From NCBI RefSeq assembly GCF_022513585.1, contig NZ_JAKWBF010000009.1, positions 62,001 to 126,000 on the forward strand: 64,000 nucleotides of DNA. The letters run 5' to 3'. Positions 59,163-64,000 of this stretch are shown piece by piece. Made by a program: the position numbers and the translations under genes. This DNA is from Gordonia gummivorans. Lineage in GTDB: Bacteria; Actinomycetota; Actinomycetes; Mycobacteriales; Mycobacteriaceae. The number at the start of each line of letters is the position of its first letter. Position 1 is the stretch's first letter. A model generated the notes under the pieces. The model had not been told where the DNA came from and searched no databases. It saw nothing but the letters and a program-made list of their open reading frames with translations.

Positions 59163-59426
59163 CTACAGATGGCGGTAGACGTCTTCGAGCGACAGTCCTC
59201 GTTTGATCATCATCACCTGCGCCCAGTACAGGAGTTGTGAGATCTCCTCGCCGAGCGACTCATCGGACTCGTGCTCCGCGGCGAGCCACACCTCGCCCGC
59301 CTCTTCGAGGATCTTCTTGCCGAGCGTGTGCACACCGGCATCGAGTGCCGCGACGGTGCCGCTGCCGGCCGGCCGGGACTGTGCCTTCTCGGTGAGCTCG
59401 CCGAACAACTCCTCGAATGTCTTCAC
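59163..59426 (-). CDS. hisE: Phosphoribosyl-ATP pyrophosphatase HisE
   Basis: An 87-residue MazG-like all-alpha protein. [15 protein letters not shown] starts it, and [42 protein letters not shown] (in parts) carries the Glu/Asp Mg-binding helices. It removes pyrophosphate from phosphoribosyl-ATP, the step after HisG. The start is GTG. Directly upstream of hisG on the same strand. Confidence 0.95.
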   Translation of the reverse strand: MKTFEELFGELTEKAQSRPAGSGTVAALDAGVHTLGKKILEEAGEVWLAAEHESDESLGEEISQLLYWAQVMMIKRGLSLEDVYRHL

Positions 59427-59475
59427 GGTCTCTCAGTGTTTCATGCCCGGTCACGACACCTCTGCGCAGGTCGCC

Positions 59476-60093
59476 TCAGAAGGCTCGCGCCTCCTGCATC
59501 GACAGGACGAAGCCGTGCGCGGAACGTGCAAAGCACGTCACCCCGGTGACACGCGACACGCACAAGTAGCCGTGGGCCGATATCGAGTGGTCGTACGGCA
59601 AGGCTCTCGCCTCGTAGCCGACAAAAACGCCCTGATTGAAGCATGCGGGCATCACGGCGGCGCCGCGCAGGAAGAAGCCGCGGCTGAGCGTGTGGGCCGG
59701 ATACATCGAGTTGCCGCGACAATCGGCACCGGCGGGTACCGGGGCGTTCTTGGCCTGACAGCCGGCGCTGTAGTCCACCGAGCCAAAACGGCACCAGATG
59801 TTGCCAGTGGGCGAGGTGAAGTAGACGTCGTCACCGTTGCGTTGTCCACTTCGGAATTGAGACGGGTCGACGGGTTCCGGCGTTCGCTGTTGGCGCTGCG
59901 GGTTCGGGGACGCAGTTCGGGTCGTCGACGCAGACGACACCCCCGGGGGCTGCGACGCGGTGACAGTGACCGTTGCGGTCGAAGTGGCGCTGGTTGTCTC
60001 CGATGTCGGCGTGCACCCCGCGAGGACGACGCAACCCATCAGCCCAGACATGGCCAGCACACCCGCGGATTTCACCCATGAACCACGTCGCAT
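59476..60093 (-). CDS. Putative lipoprotein, function unknown
   Basis: A 205-residue protein. The N-terminal signal MRRGSWVKSAGVLAMSGLMG ends in the lipobox VVLAGC, so the Cys is expected to be lipidated and acylated by Lnt. A Thr/Ser/Pro-rich linker follows. The C-terminal domain has several cysteines (NIWCRFG, AGCQAK, ADCRGN, PACFNQG, GYLCVSRV, TCFARS), suggesting disulfides. The final SVTG/GFVLSMQEARAF-like ending is common in actinobacterial surface proteins of unknown role. The ATG has GGAG six bases upstream. Confidence 0.8.
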   Translation of the reverse strand: MRRGSWVKSAGVLAMSGLMGCVVLAGCTPTSETTSATSTATVTVTASQPPGVSSASTTRTASPNPQRQQRTPEPVDPSQFRSGQRNGDDVYFTSPTGNIWCRFGSVDYSAGCQAKNAPVPAGADCRGNSMYPAHTLSRGFFLRGAAVMPACFNQGVFVGYEARALPYDHSISAHGYLCVSRVTGVTCFARSAHGFVLSMQEARAF

Positions 60094-60163
60094 GTCTCGC
60101 TCCGATCTGTCCGGCTCCTGCCATGGTCGTCGGATCCGCGAGAAGAATCGTTAGCAGTTCGAA

Positions 60164-60868
60164 TCAGCTGGGCCGCGTCGTCACTCCGTGGAATGCGTCG
60201 GTCAGGTCATGGCCGGACAACCCCACGAGAGATTCCCGGAAGCGACGCAACGCCCCGTCGGGGACCGGCGCGGCCGAGGGCACCACAAGTGTCGGGCAGC
60301 CTGCCGTGGTGGCCGCGTCGGTGCCCGCAGGCGAATCCTCGACCGCCAGACATTGGTCGGGCCGACGCCCCAGGAGTTCGGCCGCGCGCAGATAGGGATC
60401 GGGCGCGGGTTTGCCCCGTTGCACCTCGTCGCCGCAGACGGTCACCGCAAACCGGTGACGCCCGATGGTGTCGAGGGCGACCTCGGTGAGTTCACGCACC
60501 GTGTTGGTGACCAGGGCCATCGGAATCCCGGCGTCCCGAACCAGATCGAGCGCTTCCGTAGCGCCGGGACGCCACGGGAGATCCTCCTGAAACAGGACCG
60601 CGACCGTGTCGAGCAGCCATCGGGAATCACCCGGGACGTCCCGGTCGGAGACCGCGACGTCGGCCGCCGCATAGATCTTGCCCATGGCGTCGGGCAGTGA
60701 GTTGCCGAGTGTCGACTCGCGCAGCGCGGGACTCATGACTATGCCGTTGCGCAGCGCGAACCGTTCCATCGCGATGTCCCAGATCGGTTCGGAATCGAGC
60801 AGCGTCCCGTCCATGTCCCAGAGGACCGCGTGCGGGCCGGTCGGCCGGTCGGCGTCAGAGGTGGTCAC
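60164..60868 (-). CDS. HAD-superfamily phosphatase (beta-phosphoglucomutase-like)
   Basis: A 234-residue protein. Motif I is VLWDMDGTLLDSEPIW, motif II MALVTNT, and motifs III/IV are in QRGKPAPDPYL and LAVEDSPAGTDAA. An alpha-helical cap follows motif I (subclass I). It probably dephosphorylates a sugar phosphate or similar small molecule. The GTG at 60868 overlaps the stop of the upstream MmyB-type regulator (GTGA), so both are translated together. Confidence 0.88.
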   Translation of the reverse strand: MTTSDADRPTGPHAVLWDMDGTLLDSEPIWDIAMERFALRNGIVMSPALRESTLGNSLPDAMGKIYAAADVAVSDRDVPGDSRWLLDTVAVLFQEDLPWRPGATEALDLVRDAGIPMALVTNTVRELTEVALDTIGRHRFAVTVCGDEVQRGKPAPDPYLRAAELLGRRPDQCLAVEDSPAGTDAATTAGCPTLVVPSAAPVPDGALRRFRESLVGLSGHDLTDAFHGVTTRPS

Positions 60869-61668
60869 CTCTGCATCATCGCAACCCACGATTCGGTCGT
60901 CGCGTCGGCGGGGTAGAACAGTTCGATCGTCATCTCCTCGAGTGTGATGTCCCGCGGAGAGCCGAAGGTCGTCAGCGTGGAGAAGAACGAGAGGACGACG
61001 TCGCCGAGTTCGAGTTCCAGGGGAACGATCAGCATCGGGTCGGGCGCCGGCGATGCGTCGCGGTCCAACGCCCGCACCGTCGAATAGGTGCCGATCTCAT
61101 CCTCGAGGTCTGCCAGGCGCGGATCGCCGGTGACGCGGGTCAGCCGATGGAGCAGATCGACGAGGTAACGGCCCCAGACGTCGAAATTGCGTGTCATCCC
61201 GGCAAATCCGTCCGGATGCAACGAGGCACGGAACAGGTTGAACGGCGGGCCCTGGAGATGTTCGGGCAGCGACGCCGTCAGGAGATTCGCAGAGTCGTTG
61301 GCCAACACCACATTCCATGTCCGGTCCAGTGCCACACCGAAATTGGGGTTGTGCGCGTCGAGAACCCGCTGCACCGAGTCACGTACTCGGGTCATCGCAT
61401 CGGCGGTGATCGGTTCCTCCGAGTACCGCGGCGCATGACCCGCGGCCAGCAACAACGAATTACGTTCCCGCAGTGGAATGTCGAGCCGGTCGGACAGCGC
61501 ATCGATGAGCGACGGACTCGGTCGCGATTTGCCGGTCTCGACAAAGCTCAGATGGCGAGGGGACACCCCGACGTCATAGGCGAGATCGAGCTGACTGATC
61601 GAACGATGCGCACGCCAGCGCCGCAACATCGATCCCACGGGATTGGCCCCACCGGTCACCGTGTGCAT
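60865..61668 (-). CDS. XRE-family regulator with MmyB-like C-terminal domain
   Basis: A 267-residue protein. The HTH is SMLRRWRAHRSISQLDLAYDVGVSPRHLSFVETGKSRPS (in parts, residues about 14-55). The C-terminal MmyB-like ligand-binding domain includes LLAAGHAPRY, NFGVALDRTWNVVLANDSANLL and NLFRASLHPDGFAGMTRN. Such regulators control a divergent neighbour. The ATG at 61668 is preferred over 61677 because TACGAT lies seven bases upstream. A 17-bp palindrome sits in the divergent gap. Confidence 0.88.
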   Translation of the reverse strand: MHTVTGGANPVGSMLRRWRAHRSISQLDLAYDVGVSPRHLSFVETGKSRPSPSLIDALSDRLDIPLRERNSLLLAAGHAPRYSEEPITADAMTRVRDSVQRVLDAHNPNFGVALDRTWNVVLANDSANLLTASLPEHLQGPPFNLFRASLHPDGFAGMTRNFDVWGRYLVDLLHRLTRVTGDPRLADLEDEIGTYSTVRALDRDASPAPDPMLIVPLELELGDVVLSFFSTLTTFGSPRDITLEEMTIELFYPADATTESWVAMMQR

Positions 61669-61675
61669 GGTGGCC

Positions 61676-61681
61676 ATCGTA
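61676..61681 (-). promoter_or_regulatory. -10 element TACGAT of the regulator gene
   Basis: TACGAT ends seven bases before the ATG at 61668 on the minus strand. Confidence 0.45.
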
Positions 61682-61703
61682 GGCGGCCGAGGTAGCGGGT
61701 TCG

Positions 61704-61720
61704 ACTACCTCGCAGGTAGT
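61704..61720. promoter_or_regulatory. Probable operator of the MmyB-type regulator
   Basis: ACTACCTCGCAGGTAGT, a perfect inverted repeat with seven-base arms and a CGC centre, lies in the divergent gap. It overlaps the expected -35 region of the regulator and lies upstream of the hydrolase start. The position suggests autoregulation and control of the hydrolase. Confidence 0.6.
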
Positions 61721-61754
61721 GGACTCGGGGACACCATGGCAGCACGCTCGGCGC

Positions 61755-62549
61755 ATGAACCCCGAGAACGCTCCACACGTCGTCGTCTCCCCCGCCATGG
61801 GCGTACGCGCCCGCTTCTATCGGCCGCTGATCGACGCCCTGGTCGAGCACGGCTGGACTGCGAGCGTCGCACCGCGCCGCGGCATCGAATCCGGTGACGT
61901 CGGACCGGCCCGCCGCCGTGACTGGTCCTACGTCGACGAGGCTCACGACCTCGGCCGCAAGGTTGCCGACTGCCGTGCTCTGCACCCGGACCGACCCATC
62001 CTTGTGCTCGGCCACAGCATGGGCGCGCAGTTGTGCGCACTGGTCGCGGCCGGTCGGGGTACCGATGGTTCCCTGCTTGACGGATACGTGATCATCGCCG
62101 GATCGTTGCCGTGGCGCCGGTACTACCCGCGCGGCGGGATGGTCGAATACGCCGTTGCGGCAACCGTTCCGCCGACCACGGCGATACTCGGGTACTGGCC
62201 CAAGGCAGGATTCGGCGGGCCCACTCCGCGGGCGCTGATGCGTGAGTGGGCCCGGATGGTCCGATCCGGTCGCGTTCCGTGGACCGCGGCTGCGCAGCCG
62301 GCCGGACCGGTACTCGCGGTGCGTCTCGACGGCGATTCGCTGGTGACACCGGATGCGGCGTCGGCCCTCGAACGTCACTTCGACGCCGGGGCCCGAACCG
62401 TCTGGACCTACGGCACTGACGCCTGCCCGCCCGATGGATCCCTCGACCATCTCCGCTGGGTGCGGACCCCGGAACCGGTGGTCGAGCGCATTGTCGCGTG
62501 GTGGTCGATCAGTCGCGGATCGACCGCGCAGTACGACGGAACACGCTGA
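61755..62549 (+). CDS. Alpha/beta-hydrolase
   Basis: A 264-residue protein. PHVVVSPAMGVRARFYRPLIDALVEHG (in parts) is the oxyanion-strand region. The nucleophile Ser is in LVLGHSMGAQLCALVAA, an Asp in VRLDGDSLVTPDAA, and the catalytic His probably in DGSLDHLRWVRT. It is divergent from the MmyB-type regulator and probably its target. Its 3' end overlaps the convergent glycosyltransferase by 41 bases. Substrate unknown. Confidence 0.85.
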   Translation: MNPENAPHVVVSPAMGVRARFYRPLIDALVEHGWTASVAPRRGIESGDVGPARRRDWSYVDEAHDLGRKVADCRALHPDRPILVLGHSMGAQLCALVAAGRGTDGSLLDGYVIIAGSLPWRRYYPRGGMVEYAVAATVPPTTAILGYWPKAGFGGPTPRALMREWARMVRSGRVPWTAAAQPAGPVLAVRLDGDSLVTPDAASALERHFDAGARTVWTYGTDACPPDGSLDHLRWVRTPEPVVERIVAWWSISRGSTAQYDGTR

Positions 62550-63969
62550 GGACCGCCGAGACCACCCCGAGCACCGCGAGACCCATCATCGACGCATAGA
62601 CGGCGAGTGCGCCGTCGCCACGGCCCGAGGTGTAGCCGTCGCTTCCGCCCCGCGGACCGGGTCCCCCGCCGGATCCGGGTCCACCGCCGCGACCTCCACC
62701 GGCATTACCCCCACCACCTCCGAAGCCGCCGGGGCCCCGACCTGGACCGTTGCCATCGGGCGCCGTGCCCGAACCACGACCCGGACCACCCATCATCTGC
62801 CCCTGGTCACCGGTCAACGACGAGTGATAGACACCGATCGCCGAGGCCTGCACCAGGATCGGCACGAGGACGAACCAGAGCGGTAGGTAGAACGCGGCCA
62901 CCACGGTGAGCACCTCCGCGGTGTAGAAATACCGATCGTGCATCGCCGGCAGCAGGAACGGCACGATCACGGCCGAGGCGGTGGTGACCACCAGAATCGA
63001 CGTCGGGGTCACGGCGGGCCGTTTCCACACCGACCAGGCGAGGAAGGCGAGGATCACCGTCGCGGCCAGCGCGATTCCCAGGTGGGCCAACCAGGTGGCG
63101 TCGCCGGCGATCGGGATCAGTTGATACAGGTTGGCGGCACCCAGCGTCAGTTGTTTGTAGGAGTCGGTCTGGTCGAGATACACCGACAACGCCTCACTCC
63201 ACGGCGCACCCGCGAGAACCGCAGGCATTACGAGCGCGACGAACACCGCCGGGATCGCGAGCAGCGTGTACCACGGGATGCGGCGTCGGATCAGCAGCCA
63301 GGCCAGGACCGGCAGCACGAACACCGCTTGCAGCTTGAACGACAGCGACAATCCGAAGAACACGCACGCCCACACCGAGTTCCCTACGTACGCCGAGTGG
63401 GTGATCCCCTTCATCTGCGCGCGCAGCAGGAAGTACACACCGCCGAGTGCCAACGCCGAATAGATGGCGTCGGCCTGACCCCAGTAGGCGCTGTTCGCGA
63501 TCACCGACGGTAGGAGCGCCACGACGCCAAAGGCCAACGCCCGCAACCAGAATCGGTCGGTCCGCAGCCCGACGATCCGGTAGGCGAAGAGGGCGAGCAC
63601 GAAGTCGAAGACGATCGAGACCGCCTTGATGCCGACCAGCGGCGAGATGCCCGCGACGGTCAGCCCATAGATCAGATAGAGGTACGGATAGTTGTAATCG
63701 GCGAACCGGGATGCGAAGGCAGAGAATCCCTGGCTGTCAAGAGTGTCGTACCAGCGGCTGAGAAACGCACGATAGTCCAGGGTTTCGACGTCGAGGAAGC
63801 GGATGCGGACACCCAGTGCGATCACGACCACTGCACCGATGACGGTCCATCGGATCCATCGGGGCGGATCGGAGACGAGACGCCGTACGTCGGACCCCCA
63901 CGAGGGTGCCCTTGCGTCGGTGGTCAGGTGCGCAGGAGGTGCCGCCGCGACGGCCTCGGCTGTGGTCAT
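62509..63969 (-). CDS. GT-C family membrane glycosyltransferase with Gly-rich insert
   Basis: A 486-residue protein with about eleven hydrophobic segments. The first extracytoplasmic loop contains RFLDVETLDYRAFLSRWYDTL, with acidic residues expected to be catalytic. SAYWGQADAIYSALALGG and SFKLQAVFVLPVL are typical of GT-C mannosyl/glucosyltransferases. Between the last two helices lies a glycine-rich insert of about 60 residues (residues about 395-455) that is not part of the family fold. A donor of polyprenyl-phosphate sugar type is inferred. The 3' end overlaps the convergent hydrolase gene. Confidence 0.8.
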   Translation of the reverse strand: MTTAEAVAAAPPAHLTTDARAPSWGSDVRRLVSDPPRWIRWTVIGAVVVIALGVRIRFLDVETLDYRAFLSRWYDTLDSQGFSAFASRFADYNYPYLYLIYGLTVAGISPLVGIKAVSIVFDFVLALFAYRIVGLRTDRFWLRALAFGVVALLPSVIANSAYWGQADAIYSALALGGVYFLLRAQMKGITHSAYVGNSVWACVFFGLSLSFKLQAVFVLPVLAWLLIRRRIPWYTLLAIPAVFVALVMPAVLAGAPWSEALSVYLDQTDSYKQLTLGAANLYQLIPIAGDATWLAHLGIALAATVILAFLAWSVWKRPAVTPTSILVVTTASAVIVPFLLPAMHDRYFYTAEVLTVVAAFYLPLWFVLVPILVQASAIGVYHSSLTGDQGQMMGGPGRGSGTAPDGNGPGRGPGGFGGGGGNAGGGRGGGPGSGGGPGPRGGSDGYTSGRGDGALAVYASMMGLAVLGVVSAVLSVFRRTARSIRD

Positions 63970-64000
63970 GCTTCCACTGTGGTTGCCGAAGCTGGGAATC

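Overview
The window looks like chromosomal DNA from a high-GC mycolic-acid actinobacterium (order Mycobacteriales, Gordonia-like by gene content; the genus is an inference). The evidence is a complete Pup-proteasome locus, RbpA, separate Ppm synthase and Lnt genes, the aerobic cobalamin genes cobN/G/H/IJ/K/M/L, an F420-type biliverdin reductase homologue, HelY, TatAC and hisE-hisG. Several runs follow the order known in Mycobacterium tuberculosis: rbpA, ppm/lnt, fxsA; cobN through an Rv2074-like gene; pepE through mpa; trmI, a RecB-like nuclease, hisG. No tRNA, rRNA, IS element, prophage or CRISPR array was recognised. No gap between genes exceeds 300 bases; the largest (57964-58247) is filled with repeats.

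Layout. 1-8802: a lysine-rich membrane-anchored protein, then, mostly on the minus strand, a cytochrome P450, a GT87 mannosyltransferase, a UvrA-like ABC protein, a VOC protein with an AraC regulator, and a phosphohexomutase. 8897-16309: a lipase-like hydrolase, an FAD oxidoreductase, a Ddn-like protein, an MpaB-type oxygenase, a three-gene cassette (DUF3263-like, small basic protein, VOC), a class III nucleotide cyclase and a TerC/DUF475 membrane protein coupled to a zinc-ribbon-like small protein. 16832-21974: rbpA, ppm, lnt, an amidohydrolase and fxsA. 22090-33434: the cobalamin block, with cobN under a B12 riboswitch, a divergent cobG-cobH-cobIJ operon, a convergent SDR-cobL-cobM-cobK operon, and the biliverdin reductase homologue. 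33544-41045: pepE, a 5'-3' exonuclease, a DUF4333 protein, helY, tatC and tatA. 41147-56128: pafC, pafB, pafA, prcA, prcB, pup and dop, then glgP and an FHA-ABC exporter, then mpa and trmI. 56213-64000: a RecB-like nuclease, a thioesterase-fold protein, hisG, hisE, a lipoprotein, a HAD phosphatase, an MmyB-type regulator with a divergent hydrolase, and a GT-C glycosyltransferase.

How it works together. Pup (made competent by Dop, ligated by PafA) marks proteins that Mpa unfolds into the PrcAB chamber; PafB/PafC are the linked WYL-domain regulators. The cob genes carry out mid-pathway corrin methylation, ring contraction, reduction and cobalt insertion, with cobN under coenzyme feedback through its riboswitch. 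Ppm synthase supplies polyprenyl-phosphomannose and Lnt acylates lipoproteins; the GT-C enzymes may use such lipid-linked sugars.

The least explained signals are intergenic. Two different repeat families each occur at two convergent gene junctions, twin perfect palindromes lie at 694-784, and a dense CAGAAACC-type array lies at 58015-58098. A pervasive -10-like TAnnnT lies 6-7 bases before many start codons, implying widespread leaderless transcription. I did not find a clear new multi-gene system; the repeat families are the best candidates for undescribed biology.
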